Source of the DNA: JBCDCP01 sp039181495 | GTDB taxonomy: Bacteria; Pseudomonadota; Alphaproteobacteria; Rhizobiales; Tepidamorphaceae | NCBI GenBank assembly: GCA_039181495.1 | Contig: JBCDCP010000005.1 | Span: 1-45,083, forward strand | Direction of reading: 5' to 3' | Length of the DNA: 45,083 nucleotides | Shown: positions 1 through 7,969 of the stretch, piece by piece | How the letters are laid out: each line of letters opens with the position of its first letter | Position numbering within the stretch: the first letter of the stretch is position 1 | Position numbers and translations under genes: made by a program | Notes under the pieces: model-generated | Database searches by the model: none | Told to the model about the DNA's origin: nothing | The model's input: only the letters and a program-made list of their open reading frames with translations

Positions 1-859
1 GGTTCTGATTGATCAGCTGAAGCTGCGCTTCCTGGCGCTTGAGTTCCGTGATGTCGGTTGCAACGACCAGAAGCCGCCGCTCACCCGTTGTCGGATCCGC
101 AAAAGGGATCTTGTCGGTGGTGACCCAGCCATCTTCACCGGATGCCGGCGTGTAGCGTTCGATAATGCCAAGTCTGGCCTCACCACTCTCTATCACGCGC
201 AGATCGTCGTCATGGTACTTTCTGGCCATGGGCCCGAACAGGTCATAGGTGTTGGCGCCCTCGGCCTCCTCACGCGGCACACCCATGGAGGTAGCAGCTG
301 CCTCGTTGAGACGCAGAATCCCGTTCTTGTCATCTTTGTACCAGACGCGCGACGGGATGCTGTCCAGCACAAGCCGCAATTCGTCCTCGCGTGCGGCCAG
401 GGCCTGGTTTTTCTTCTCGAGCTCCTCATGCAACCCGCGGACGTCTGTGACATCGCGTCCGATGGACTGAAACTCGATGAGTTTCCCGTCTGGGTCGAAA
501 AGTCCGATGTCGGTCCAGTACTGCCAGGCCTGTGTTCCGTCCGGGCGGGAGACGACATGCTCATAGCTGCAGGACGGGCTATCTGGCGAGATCGATGCTA
601 GATGTGCCCGGATGTCGGCGTGTGCCTCCACCGGTACGAATTCGAGAAATCGTCGGCCGATCAGTTCTTCGGGCGCGCTCTCGAAATAGTCCGCGTAGGC
701 CCGGTTGACGAACGTCAGCGTGGTATCGGGTTCGAACCGGCAGATCAGGTCCGGACTGGCATCGAGGATCGAAAGATAACGCGCTTCGGTGCTGGCCTCG
801 GACGGTCCATAAACGCCGGAGCGCCCGCGCAAGCGTCGGCTTGCGCTTTGATCGTTCAT
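1..859 (-). CDS. PAS-domain sensor protein, 3' end outside the window
   Basis: This minus-strand frame opens with ATG at 857-859 and stays open to the window edge, giving about 286 residues without a stop. An AAGGGGG run about 8 nt upstream of the ATG is a good ribosome binding site. The translation shows two PAS domains: residues about 25-130 (SPDLICRFEPDTTLTFVNRA, then GRRFLEFVP and a PAC-like end IGRDVTDVRGL) and about 155-275 (LVLDSIPSRVWYKDDKNGIL, ending VVATDITELKRQE). A short charged helix (EELEKKNQALAAREDELR) links them. No transmembrane segment is visible, so the visible part is probably cytoplasmic. The output domain lies beyond base 1; a histidine kinase or a GGDEF/EAL module is usual after such an array, but it cannot be seen here. 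The gene is divergent from the ABC transporter at 1269 and may share its control region. Confidence 0.85.
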   Translation of the reverse strand, partial: MNDQSASRRLRGRSGVYGPSEASTEARYLSILDASPDLICRFEPDTTLTFVNRAYADYFESAPEELIGRRFLEFVPVEAHADIRAHLASISPDSPSCSYEHVVSRPDGTQAWQYWTDIGLFDPDGKLIEFQSIGRDVTDVRGLHEELEKKNQALAAREDELRLVLDSIPSRVWYKDDKNGILRLNEAAATSMGVPREEAEGANTYDLFGPMARKYHDDDLRVIESGEARLGIIERYTPASGEDGWVTTDKIPFADPTTGERRLLVVATDITELKRQEAQLQLINQN

Positions 860-1157
860 TGTCTTGCCCCCTTTGCCGCCCCGCAATTCATACGCCGCGC
901 TTGCGGGGGCGACTCTCGGCGATAGTCCGCCGAATTACGTATGAGTCTGACTGATTTGCGGCCTACTTACTATTTCCCTCAGGGATAAAACGTATCGTAA
1001 TTATTACTAAGTTGAAAATCGTAGTTATTAGGGAACTAGCGCATGACCGCGATGTGGCAAGCATTTCATTGATTTAGCCGCGATCATCAACACCAACATG
1101 TATCATCGCGAGGACGGGTGAACCCTCGATTCTGGTGGTACCAATATAGACCATTTT

Positions 1158-1186
1158 TAGACATAAAAATTGTGTGAAATAATTAT
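1158..1186 (+). promoter_or_regulatory. candidate promoter of the ABC transporter operon
   Basis: TAGACA at 1158-1163 matches five of six bases of the TTGACA consensus. It is followed after exactly 17 bp by AATTAT at 1181-1186, which matches four of six bases of TATAAT. Transcription from here would start near 1193 and leave a leader of about 75 nt before the ATG at 1269. The prediction rests on consensus matching in an AT-rich stretch, where chance matches are common. Confidence 0.35.
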
Positions 1187-1205
1187 TTAAACAAAAATAT
1201 TGTGT
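1161..1205. repeat. two 15-nt direct repeats spaced 30 bp, possible operator
   Basis: ACATAAAAATTGTGT (1161-1175) and ACAAAAATATTGTGT (1191-1205) agree at 13 of 15 positions and start exactly 30 bp apart, close to three helical turns. The palindrome AAATAATTATTT at 1177-1188 lies between them. The block covers the -10 region and start site of the candidate promoter. Same-face direct repeats over a promoter are typical of a regulator binding site, but no cognate regulator can be named from this window. Confidence 0.5.
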
Positions 1206-1268
1206 TTATCAGTATGACTCTCTAGAGGCTGAGGCAAGTTTGTCAGGCGTTGTCGAGAGGCCTAAGCC

Positions 1269-2276
1269 ATGCCTATTTTCCGACAGTTCCTTGCCGGCAT
1301 TGCCATGCTGGCTGTCTTGGCGCTCCCTCAGCCCGCCCATGCGGAAACCGAGATCGAGATCGGCTACATGCCGATCCTTCCGGTATCCCAGCTCTTTGTC
1401 GGGCTTGAAGAGGGCTGGTACGCCGAGGCCGGTGCCACCGTGAAGCTGGTCGAGTTCCAGAACGGGCCCGCCATGGTACAGGCGTTGTTGGCCGGTCAGC
1501 TTGATGTCGCCCATTTCGGCATTGGTCCGGCGATGGTCGCAAGAGCCAAGGGCGCCGACATCAAGGTCGTCGCTGCCTCGATCATCGAGCAGATCTCATT
1601 TGTCGCGCAACCCGAACTCGCTAAGGCTTTCGCCGATGGCGATGCCGAGACGGCATTTCAGCGCTTTTCTGAAGAGCACGGCCGTAGACCGGTGATCACG
1701 ACGTTCCCGGTCGGATCGGTTCCGCAAACGGTGCTGCGCTACTGGATCGACAAGCAGATCGGCGCCAACCATGAAGACGCAGAGATCATCTATCAGGGTG
1801 CGGCACAGGTGCAGCAGGCGCTTCTGACTGGTGCGGTTGATGGTGCGGCCATCCTCGAACCGATCGTCACGACCACCCTGAACCGCGTCCCTGAGGCCAC
1901 TGTTGTCGCCAAGGGCAGTGCGATGTTCCCCGGGCAGCCCGGTGCGATCCTCGCGGTGCGCGAAGGCCTGATCGCGCAGAACCCCGATCTCGTCAGAGCC
2001 CTCGTCGCAGCGCATAAGCGGGCAACGGACCAGCTTAACGCCGATCCGTCTGGCACGGCGCCGCATGTGCAGAAATATGTCGGCGGCGGACGCTTGCCGC
2101 TGGAGACGGTCGAACAGGCGCTGAAGAGCACAAGCGGGAGCTTTGTTTCCAACCCCAGCGCCATCATCGCAGGGGCGCAGTCGATGCATGACTTCCAGGA
2201 AGAGATCGGCACACTGAAAGCCAAGGTGGACATCGACGCATTGTTCGATGCTGGCTTCTACCCCGTCGGCCAATAG
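1269..2276 (+). CDS. ABC transporter substrate-binding protein, NMT1/SsuA-like
   Basis: This is the periplasmic binding component of an uptake ABC system of the nitrate/sulfonate/taurine/thiamine-precursor class. Residues 1-25 form a signal peptide ending AHA before ETEIEIGYMP. The opening IGYMPILPVSQLFVGLEEGW and the following GPAMVQALLAGQLDVAHFG are the classic NMT1/SsuA fold signature: a first strand, then 'sensing' of the ligand at the hinge. GAVDGAAILEP in the second lobe is also typical. At 335 aa the length is normal. GAGAGG at 1255-1260 lies 8 nt before the ATG and supports the start. Permease and ATPase genes follow at once. The substrate is not deducible; aromatic or aliphatic sulfonates, nitrate or a pyrimidine precursor are all possible. 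Confidence 0.88.
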   Translation: MPIFRQFLAGIAMLAVLALPQPAHAETEIEIGYMPILPVSQLFVGLEEGWYAEAGATVKLVEFQNGPAMVQALLAGQLDVAHFGIGPAMVARAKGADIKVVAASIIEQISFVAQPELAKAFADGDAETAFQRFSEEHGRRPVITTFPVGSVPQTVLRYWIDKQIGANHEDAEIIYQGAAQVQQALLTGAVDGAAILEPIVTTTLNRVPEATVVAKGSAMFPGQPGAILAVREGLIAQNPDLVRALVAAHKRATDQLNADPSGTAPHVQKYVGGGRLPLETVEQALKSTSGSFVSNPSAIIAGAQSMHDFQEEIGTLKAKVDIDALFDAGFYPVGQ

Positions 2277-2297
2277 TACGAACAGACAGGCCCTAAA

Positions 2298-3092
2298 GTG
2301 TCAGCCAGAGCGGGACAATGGACTGCCGCACCAACCCGGCTGCGGCCAATCCTGTTCGGGATCGGGGGCCTCGTCCTATTCCTCACTCTGTGGAAGTGTG
2401 CGGAGGCTTTCGAATGGGTCCGGCGGGGCACCATGCCCGACCCGTTCCTCGTCCCCCATGCCGCGGTAGATGAATTCACCAGTGGCCGCATGGTCCCGGC
2501 GATCATCTCCAGCCTGATCCACTACGCATGGGGGCTTGGGGTTGGCATCGTGCTCGGCTTTCTTGTCGGTGCTGCGGCGGCCGTTTCACGATGGTTCGAT
2601 GAACTCCATGCCTATCTTGCCCGCGTGTTGCGGCCGATTCCCCCGCTTGCCTGGGTGATCTTCGCCATTGCGTGGTTCCAGGTCAGCCATGCGGGTGCCG
2701 CTTTCGTCATCGCCATAGGCGTGTTCTGGGTGAACTATTTCGCCACCTACAGCGCCGTTCAAAAGGTCGATCCGAGGTTCTTCGAATTGGCTGAAGCGTT
2801 CGGCCATGGCGGGTTCTGGACCCGGGCACGGAACATAACCTTGCCGGCAGCCTCGCCCGGCATTCTCACCGGCGTGCGCACCAGCGTGGGCCAGGCCTGG
2901 ATGACGCTGATTGCCGCCGAACTGCTCGGTGTGCCTGGCATGGGGCAGGAAATGAACGCGGCTGCCGGTGTCGGCGCCTATGAAGCGGTGGTCGTCTATA
3001 TGCTGGCGATTTCCGCTGTCTACGCCGCCAGCGACATGGTCTTCGGCATCATCGAGCGGAGGGTCCTGCGTTGGATGCCGTCATCGGTGTAA
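2298..3092 (+). CDS. ABC transporter permease, SsuC/TauC-like
   Basis: This is the inner-membrane permease of the same uptake system, 264 aa with about six hydrophobic segments; the first spans residues about 17-32. The cytoplasmic EAA loop that docks with the ATPase is visible around residues 166-190 (EAFGHGGFWTRARNITLPAA), with the conserved LPAA-P-G order of the BPD_transp_1 family. The start is GTG at 2298, 21 bp after the binding-protein stop; AGG at 2288-2290 is a modest ribosome binding site. The 3' end overlaps the ATPase gene by 22 bp, so the three genes form one operon. Confidence 0.88.
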   Translation: MSARAGQWTAAPTRLRPILFGIGGLVLFLTLWKCAEAFEWVRRGTMPDPFLVPHAAVDEFTSGRMVPAIISSLIHYAWGLGVGIVLGFLVGAAAAVSRWFDELHAYLARVLRPIPPLAWVIFAIAWFQVSHAGAAFVIAIGVFWVNYFATYSAVQKVDPRFFELAEAFGHGGFWTRARNITLPAASPGILTGVRTSVGQAWMTLIAAELLGVPGMGQEMNAAAGVGAYEAVVVYMLAISAVYAASDMVFGIIERRVLRWMPSSV

Positions 3093-3826
3093 AGGATCTA
3101 CGCTACCGCTATCCCGGTGCGGAAACACCGGTCATTAACAGCCTCACTCTCGATGTGGCGCGGCGGGCATTTGTGTCTGTGGTCGGTGGGTCGGGTGTTG
3201 GCAAATCCACTCTGCTGCGCATGATTGCGGGGCTGATTGCCCCTGAAGCGGGTGACATCAGGATCACCGCAGAGCAACAGATTGGGCGCAGGCGCCGGGC
3301 GCTGGTGTTTCAGGATGGGCGGCTGATGCCGTGGCGCGATGTGCACGGAAATATCGCGTTTGGACTTGAGAAGCTCAGTCTGAATGCTCAGGAACGCGCC
3401 TCCCGCATCGAAGAGGTCCTCGCATTGACCGGTCTGACCCAATTTGCCGATCGCTGGCCGCATCAGCTCTCCGGCGGGCAGACACAGCGTGTCGGCATCG
3501 CGCGGGCGCTGGCGGTGAAACCCGATATTCTTCTGATGGATGAGCCGTTTTCAGCCGTCGACGCACTGACCAGACAGCACCTGCAGACTGAGCTGACCCG
3601 CATCTGGCAAAGAAGCGGTGCCGCCGTGGTGTTCGTGACCCACGACATCGAAGAAGCGGTGTACCTGTCTGACAGGGTCGTCGTTTTAGGGGGTAACCCC
3701 GCACGCGTGACGGCCGATATCGCGATCGATGATCCGCGACCGCGCGACCGCGCAGTATCAGCAGCCTCCAGTATCACTCGCGAAGTGGCCGAGGCTCTTG
3801 CGCCTGGTGGTGGAGCGCACATCTGA
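3071..3826 (+). CDS. ABC transporter ATPase, SsuB/TauB-like, TTG start
   Basis: This is the nucleotide-binding subunit that powers the importer, 251 aa. All motifs are present: Walker A GGSGVGKST (residues 39-47), Q-loop VFQDGRLMPW (79-88), signature LSGGQTQRVGIARAL (133-147), Walker B ILLMDEP (153-159), D-loop SAVD, and the switch histidine in FVTHDIEEA (191). The start is TTG at 3071, inside the permease gene; a strong GGAGG at 3058-3062, spaced 8 nt, supports it, and no in-frame ATG precedes the conserved region. The VFQDGRLMPW motif is typical of the nitrate/taurine subgroup. The last residues (about 225-251) are a short tail of no recognised function. Confidence 0.9.
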   Translation: MDAVIGVKDLRYRYPGAETPVINSLTLDVARRAFVSVVGGSGVGKSTLLRMIAGLIAPEAGDIRITAEQQIGRRRRALVFQDGRLMPWRDVHGNIAFGLEKLSLNAQERASRIEEVLALTGLTQFADRWPHQLSGGQTQRVGIARALAVKPDILLMDEPFSAVDALTRQHLQTELTRIWQRSGAAVVFVTHDIEEAVYLSDRVVVLGGNPARVTADIAIDDPRPRDRAVSAASSITREVAEALAPGGGAHI

Positions 3827-3846
3827 CAAAGCCGCAAACTCTCCGC

Positions 3847-3885
3847 GCAAAAAGCAAATCCCCCGGCACCGCAGCCCCGGGGGAT
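3847..3885 (-). terminator. intrinsic terminator of the small secreted-protein gene
   Basis: A perfect 9-bp inverted repeat, ATCCCCCGG (3858-3866) and CCGGGGGAT (3877-3885), has a 10-nt loop. Read on the minus strand the hairpin is followed by TTGCTTTTTGC, a usable U-tract. It sits 25 bp past the stop of the minus gene at 3910. In the plus direction no T-run follows, so it may stop the ABC operon only weakly. Confidence 0.65.
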
Positions 3886-3909
3886 CCAGCTGAAGTTCTA
3901 CCAAACGTG

Positions 3910-4230
3910 TCAGAGCGGGATGCCGGTGATTGAGCAGGTCCAGTTGCCGTTTGGATTGCCTTCATAGTCGGTCCCCAGCGTGCCATAGCCGTTTCCGGAG
4001 CCAACCTGCTCGCAATTGGTGCGAATGGCAGCGCGGCTCAGGTTGATCTGCATGGTGGGATAATCGTTGATGGCTTGACGGACCCAGGCGCGGGCGGCGT
4101 TGGTCTGGGCCTGCAGGCGGGTTTCGCCAAAGCCGACGCCGGTTACCTGTTCGACCTGCTGGGCCTGCACGGTTGCGGCCATGGACAGGAAAGCTGCGGC
4201 GACAAGAGCGGTTTTGGTGACGGTCTTCAT
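3910..4230 (-). CDS. small secreted protein of unknown function
   Basis: This predicted protein has 106 residues. The first 23 form a clear signal peptide (MKTVTKTALVAAAFLSMAAT, cleavage after VQA). The mature part is about 83 aa, starts QQVEQVTGVG, carries an alanine-rich helix (LQAQTNAARAWVRQAI) and has two cysteines near the end (NCEQ and WTCS) that could form a disulfide in the periplasm. A GGGGGAA run lies about 8 nt upstream of the ATG. The pattern GVGFGETRLQAQTNAARAW resembles small uncharacterised secreted proteins I associate with Rhizobiales genomes, but I cannot name a family or function. The gene has its own terminator and seems to be monocistronic. Confidence 0.7.
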   Translation of the reverse strand: MKTVTKTALVAAAFLSMAATVQAQQVEQVTGVGFGETRLQAQTNAARAWVRQAINDYPTMQINLSRAAIRTNCEQVGSGNGYGTLGTDYEGNPNGNWTCSITGIPL

Positions 4231-4357
4231 TTTGAGGTTCCCCCAAGAAGCTGTGTGTGCTGCGCGGAGTGCGCGTTGGCTTGAACACTCACAGCATTAA
4301 CCATGATGGGCTGAACCGTTTCTGAGAGCTTCCGTTAGGTTACGTTCAGGATTCTGG

Positions 4358-4374
4358 GGCCGGTCTTTCCGGCC
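4358..4374 (-). terminator. short GC hairpin after the lipoprotein gene
   Basis: GGCCGG (4358-4363) and CCGGCC (4369-4374) form a perfect 6-bp stem with a 5-nt loop, 22 bp past the stop of the minus gene at 4396. No clear U-tract follows on either strand, so termination is only a possibility. Confidence 0.3.
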
Positions 4375-4395
4375 TTTGAAAAGGCAGCTGCCCCG

Positions 4396-4734
4396 TTATG
4401 TTCGGCTCAATGTGGCCGTGCCAATGGCACCATTGTTGAGACGGAACACCACCGGCTCGTTGAAGAAGTCCGGATTGTCGACGCCAATGAACTCCGCGCT
4501 GAGGCCATTCGAGCAACTGATGATCATCGTCTTGGCCTGAGCCTGCGCCGCGCCGACGCAGGAGAACCCGTCGGTCGTGTCCATTTTCAGGTTGAGAGCG
4601 CCGGCATCGCTGTGCACGGTGCCGGTGAAGGCGTGCCGATCGGTCGACACCTGTTCGCCACTCGCGCACCCTACAAGCCACAAGCTGAGCAGAAGGAACC
4701 CGGACCACGACGCAGTTCTGCCCAAATCAGGCAT
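4396..4734 (-). CDS. small putative lipoprotein coupled to lepA
   Basis: This 112-aa predicted lipoprotein has a hydrophobic leader (SGFLLLSLWLVG) followed by a lipobox LVGC, with the acylated cysteine at residue 23, so the mature protein should be membrane anchored on the periplasmic side. The mature domain is small, probably beta-rich, and has two more cysteines (FSCVG and ISCSN). It ends in an apparent strand (GAIGTATLSRT). The ATG overlaps the lepA stop by 8 bp (4727-4734), which indicates translational coupling. No family is recognised. The overlap, lipobox and normal composition support a real gene. Confidence 0.65.
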   Translation of the reverse strand: MPDLGRTASWSGFLLLSLWLVGCASGEQVSTDRHAFTGTVHSDAGALNLKMDTTDGFSCVGAAQAQAKTMIISCSNGLSAEFIGVDNPDFFNEPVVFRLNNGAIGTATLSRT

Positions 4735-6526
4735 CCATCTTCAATGCGCTGATGAACGCTTCCTGCGGGATTTCGACCTTGCCGAACTGACGCATCTTCT
4801 TCTTGCCGGCTTTCTGCTTCTCGAGCAGTTTCCGTTTCCGCGTCGCGTCCCCGCCATAGCATTTGGCAGTGACGTCTTTTCTCAGTGCCCGGATCGTCTC
4901 GCGCGCGATGATCCGACCGCCAATGGCTGCCTGGATCGGAATCTGGAACAGGTGCGGCGGGATGAGCTCTTTAAGCTTCTCACACATGGCCCGGCCGCGC
5001 CGATCCGCCTGGCTGCGGTGCACCAGCATGGACAGGGCGTCAACCGGCTCGGCATTGACGAGAATCTGCATCTTCACCAGATCGCCTGCCCGGTGTTCGG
5101 TGATCTGATAGTCGAAGCTGGCATAGCCCTTCGACACCGATTTCAGCCGGTCGTAGAAATCGAACACCACCTCGTTCAGCGGCAGCTCATAGGTCAGCAT
5201 GGCACGGCTGCCGACATAGGTCAGATCGGTCTGGATGCCGCGGCGGTCCTCACACAGCTTGAGAATGCCACCGAGATAATCGTCCGGCGTCAGGATCGTT
5301 GCCTTGATCCAGGGCTCGCGGATTTCAGCGATCTTGACCGGATCGGGCATGTCGACAGGGTTGTGGAGTTCGATGACCGTGCCGTCATTCATCTCGACTT
5401 CATAGACAACCGAGGGTGCGGTCGCGATCAGGTCGACGCCGAACTCGCGCTCGATCCGTTCCTGAATGATCTCAAGGTGCAGCAATCCAAGAAAGCCGCA
5501 GCGGAATCCGAAGCCGAGCGCTGCCGAGCTTTCCATCTCAAAGGTGAAGCTCGCATCATTGAGGCGAAGCTTGCCCATGGCTGCGCGCAGATCATCGAAA
5601 TCGGCCGAGTCGACGGGGAAGATGCCGCAGAACACAACCGGCTGAGCCGGGCGAAACCCTGGCAGCATGTCGGATGCCGGTTTGCGCTCTTCTGTGATCG
5701 TGTCGCCGACGCGGGTATCGGCGACCTCCTTGATGGATGCGGTCAGAAAGCCGAGTTCGCCGGGGCCTAATTCAAGGGCATCAATCAGCTTAGGGGTGAA
5801 GACGCCGACCTTGTCGATATCGTATGTGGCGCCCGAACCCATCATGCGGATCTTCATGCCCTTGCGCATGACCCCGTCGATGATCCTGACCAGCACGACA
5901 ACGCCGAGATAGGCGTCATACCAGCTGTCGACCAGCATCGCCTTGAGGGGCGCATCGCGGTTGCCTTCGGGCGCGGGTAGGCGGTCGATGATGGCCTGAG
6001 CCACATCGGCCACACCCATCCCCGTCTTGGCCGATACCTCCAGCGCGTCTGAAGCGTCGATCCCGATGACGTCCTCAATCTGATCCTTGATCCGGTCGGG
6101 TTCGGCGGCAGGCAGATCGATCTTGTTGAGAACCGGGATCAGCTCATGGTCGTTGTCGATCGCCTGATAGACGTTGGCAAGCGTCTGGGCTTCGACACCC
6201 TGGCTGGCATCGACCACCAGTAGTGAGCCTTCGCAGGCGGCTAGCGAACGGTTGACCTCATAGGCGAAATCCACATGGCCGGGCGTGTCGATGAGGTTGA
6301 GGATGTAGGCTTCACCATCTTCGGCTGTGTACTGAAGACGAACCGTCTGCGCCTTGATGGTGATGCCACGCTCGCGCTCGATATCCATCGAGTCGAGCAC
6401 CTGCTCTTTCATTTCCCGTTCGCTCAAGCCGCCGCATAGCTGGATCAGCCGATCGGCGAGCGTCGACTTGCCATGGTCGATATGGGCAATGATGGCAAAA
6501 TTTCGGATTCGGTCGAGCGCGATCAT
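4727..6526 (-). CDS. lepA: elongation factor 4 (LepA), ribosome-associated GTPase
   Basis: LepA is a translational GTPase that acts on stalled or misassembled ribosomes. At 599 aa the length is exactly typical. G1 is AHIDHGKST (14-22), the switch-I region holds ERGITIKAQ (52-60), G3 is DTPGH (80-84) and G4 is NKID (134-137). The LepA-specific C-terminal domain is intact (CYGGDATRKRKLLEKQKAGK, then GKVEIPQEAFISAL). This separates it from EF-G and from TypA. The start at 6526 gives the usual MIALDRIRNFAIIAHIDHG opening; the ribosome binding site is weak. The downstream lipoprotein is coupled to it. Two BA14K-like genes lie upstream on the same strand, 139 bp away. Confidence 0.98.
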   Translation of the reverse strand: MIALDRIRNFAIIAHIDHGKSTLADRLIQLCGGLSEREMKEQVLDSMDIERERGITIKAQTVRLQYTAEDGEAYILNLIDTPGHVDFAYEVNRSLAACEGSLLVVDASQGVEAQTLANVYQAIDNDHELIPVLNKIDLPAAEPDRIKDQIEDVIGIDASDALEVSAKTGMGVADVAQAIIDRLPAPEGNRDAPLKAMLVDSWYDAYLGVVVLVRIIDGVMRKGMKIRMMGSGATYDIDKVGVFTPKLIDALELGPGELGFLTASIKEVADTRVGDTITEERKPASDMLPGFRPAQPVVFCGIFPVDSADFDDLRAAMGKLRLNDASFTFEMESSAALGFGFRCGFLGLLHLEIIQERIEREFGVDLIATAPSVVYEVEMNDGTVIELHNPVDMPDPVKIAEIREPWIKATILTPDDYLGGILKLCEDRRGIQTDLTYVGSRAMLTYELPLNEVVFDFYDRLKSVSKGYASFDYQITEHRAGDLVKMQILVNAEPVDALSMLVHRSQADRRGRAMCEKLKELIPPHLFQIPIQAAIGGRIIARETIRALRKDVTAKCYGGDATRKRKLLEKQKAGKKKMRQFGKVEIPQEAFISALKMDA

Positions 6527-6665
6527 GGCTGGGATGTACAGCGTCCGTGGCTATTCGGAAACGAAAAACGAAGCCGCCGCGTCAAGCCGCGACGTTTCGT
6601 CATTCAATATGTCGCGAATGTCGGTCCTGCCAAGTCGTCTCGAAGCGTTTCAGTCTGCAGAATGC

Positions 6666-7223
6666 TCAGAATCGGCAGCGGCGACGGGGCCCGTTATAGG
6701 GTTGGAAGGTGCAGTCCGACGCCCTGAATGAGCGATAACGGCGCGAACAGACGTTGATATTGCAGGTCGGATCGACCTCGGCACGCGCGGGTTCGGTGCC
6801 ACGGCCGGCCCGCTCAACGACCTCGCCCGGTGTTTCGATCGGATCCGGAATCAACTGTGTTGTTTCAAGCGGCTGGCACTCGGCCGATGGCAGGGCGAGG
6901 CCGGTGCTGCTGCGCGCCTGGTCCAGCATGGTGCGGCATTGCTGCATCGCTTTGCGGCAGGCTTCTGCACCGTTGGGGCCACGTGCGTTCGCTTCAAAGC
7001 CGGGTACGCGCCGTCCGCTGACGATGACGGCAACGACATTGCATTCAACACGTTCTGTTGGATCGGTGACAGCTGCGGTCGTATCCGGCGCGTTGGCCGC
7101 ACTTTCGGCGTGTGCCAGCATGATGCCTGTGCCCAGGCCAATCACCGCTGCCAGACCGGCCCCGGTCAGCAGCCGCAATGGCTTTCCGATACTCCGCCAG
7201 CGCTCAGCTGCTGTGGATTGCAT
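6666..7223 (-). CDS. secreted BA14K-like protein, copy 1
   Basis: This 185-aa protein begins with a long signal or anchor segment ending AHA at about residue 39. The last 25 residues (CSRRYRSFRASDC then TFQPYNGPRRRC) follow the BA14K pattern of RYRSF, TF and a GRR-like C-terminal cysteine, known from an immunoreactive Brucella protein family with lectin-like behaviour. Before it lies a cysteine-patterned domain (ECNVVAV, VPGF, ACRKAMQQC, PSAEC). ATG at 7223 is chosen because GGAGGG at 7231-7236 is spaced 7 nt from it; the same frame also opens at a TTG at 7238. The gene at 7346 is a paralogue. It is presumably envelope-associated; the precise role is unknown. Confidence 0.72.
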   Translation of the reverse strand: MQSTAAERWRSIGKPLRLLTGAGLAAVIGLGTGIMLAHAESAANAPDTTAAVTDPTERVECNVVAVIVSGRRVPGFEANARGPNGAEACRKAMQQCRTMLDQARSSTGLALPSAECQPLETTQLIPDPIETPGEVVERAGRGTEPARAEVDPTCNINVCSRRYRSFRASDCTFQPYNGPRRRCRF

Positions 7224-7345
7224 CACCCGTCCCTCCAAATCCGGTGAACGCTATAGACCATTCAGGCGTGACAAAACCATCACAATTTGCATCGAACCTG
7301 GTAGCCGCCGCGTGAAAAGCCTTTTACGACAACGATCTATCGCAA

Positions 7346-7795
7346 TCACAGACGGCAGTATTTGCGTGGCCCGTGATAGGGCTGAAACGTGCAGTCCGAG
7401 GCTCGGAACGACCGATAACGGTGTTCGCAAGCGCTGTAGTTGCAGAATCCGCCGCCCGCATGGGGTGGCGGTGCGGGATGATAACCACGATGGGGCGCCG
7501 CGTATCCAACATGGCGCACCCGCACGACGTCGCAGCGGGCAAACGGCATTGGCCTTCCGGTGATAAAGCGCCTTTCGTGCAGCTTGTCCTCACAGATATT
7601 GAGCGCAATGTTGCAGGCCCTTTGTTCACGGCGACGTTCGACGGCCGTGCGCGTTCCCGGCACGCCGGCACCATTGATCCGCTCCGCAACGGCTACACAA
7701 CGAACGCCGGCTTCGGCGGGTAAGGCGACCGCGCTCTGTGCCCCGAAGAGAAGGCAGGCTCCGAGCGCTGAAAGTGCAAGTCTCCGCAACATCAT
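7346..7795 (-). CDS. secreted BA14K-like protein, copy 2
   Basis: This 149-aa protein has a signal peptide (LALSALGACLLFGAQSAVA, cleavage near residue 24). It repeats the architecture of its neighbour: a cysteine-patterned domain (RCVAVAE, VPGT, ACNIALNIC, FARC), then a His/Pro-rich linker (HPAPPPHAGGG) and the BA14K-like end CEHRYRSFRASDCTFQPYHG followed by PRKYCRL. YRSFRASDCTFQPY is identical in the two copies. Two ATGs stand in tandem (7795 and 7792); GGAG spacing slightly favours the second. The gene is divergent from the Sel1 gene at 7970. Tandem duplication followed by divergence of the linker is the simplest reading. Confidence 0.72.
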   Translation of the reverse strand: MMLRRLALSALGACLLFGAQSAVALPAEAGVRCVAVAERINGAGVPGTRTAVERRREQRACNIALNICEDKLHERRFITGRPMPFARCDVVRVRHVGYAAPHRGYHPAPPPHAGGGFCNYSACEHRYRSFRASDCTFQPYHGPRKYCRL

Positions 7796-7969
7796 TCACT
7801 CCATCATTCTGCGCCAGGGCTGCAGTCCATTCCGCAGTGCGCGCTTTGGTTTCGATGTTGGGATGAGAACACTTGGCGGCTGAACCGCAGTTGAACGCGA
7901 TGTGCAGGATCCGGTCAGGCGTACCTAGAGCCCGCGACACGTATCGGCGCGCACGATATTCTCCGCTGC

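Larger units (their letters stand above)
860..1268. other. divergent intergenic region, AT-rich from about 960 to 1210
   Basis: These 409 bp separate the PAS-domain gene (minus) from the ABC transporter (plus). I see no coding frame with plausible composition and no tRNA. The first 100 bp have ordinary GC content; from about 960 to 1210 the sequence is far richer in A and T than the rest of the window. It contains a candidate sigma-70-type promoter (1158-1186), two 15-nt direct repeats (1161-1205) and a 12-bp perfect palindrome, AAATAATTATTT, at 1177-1188. The composition fits a regulated promoter region. It could also be old horizontally acquired sequence, but no mobile-element remnant is visible. 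Confidence 0.6.

Noticed and set aside
960..1210. AT-rich island as a mobile-element or prophage remnant
   Set aside because: There is no transposase fragment, no terminal inverted repeat and no target-site duplication; a regulated promoter explains it better.
4577..5770. 397-codon open frame on the plus strand
   Set aside because: It lies wholly antisense to lepA and the lipoprotein gene, has no recognisable domain and no ribosome binding site. Long antisense frames are common in GC-rich genes.
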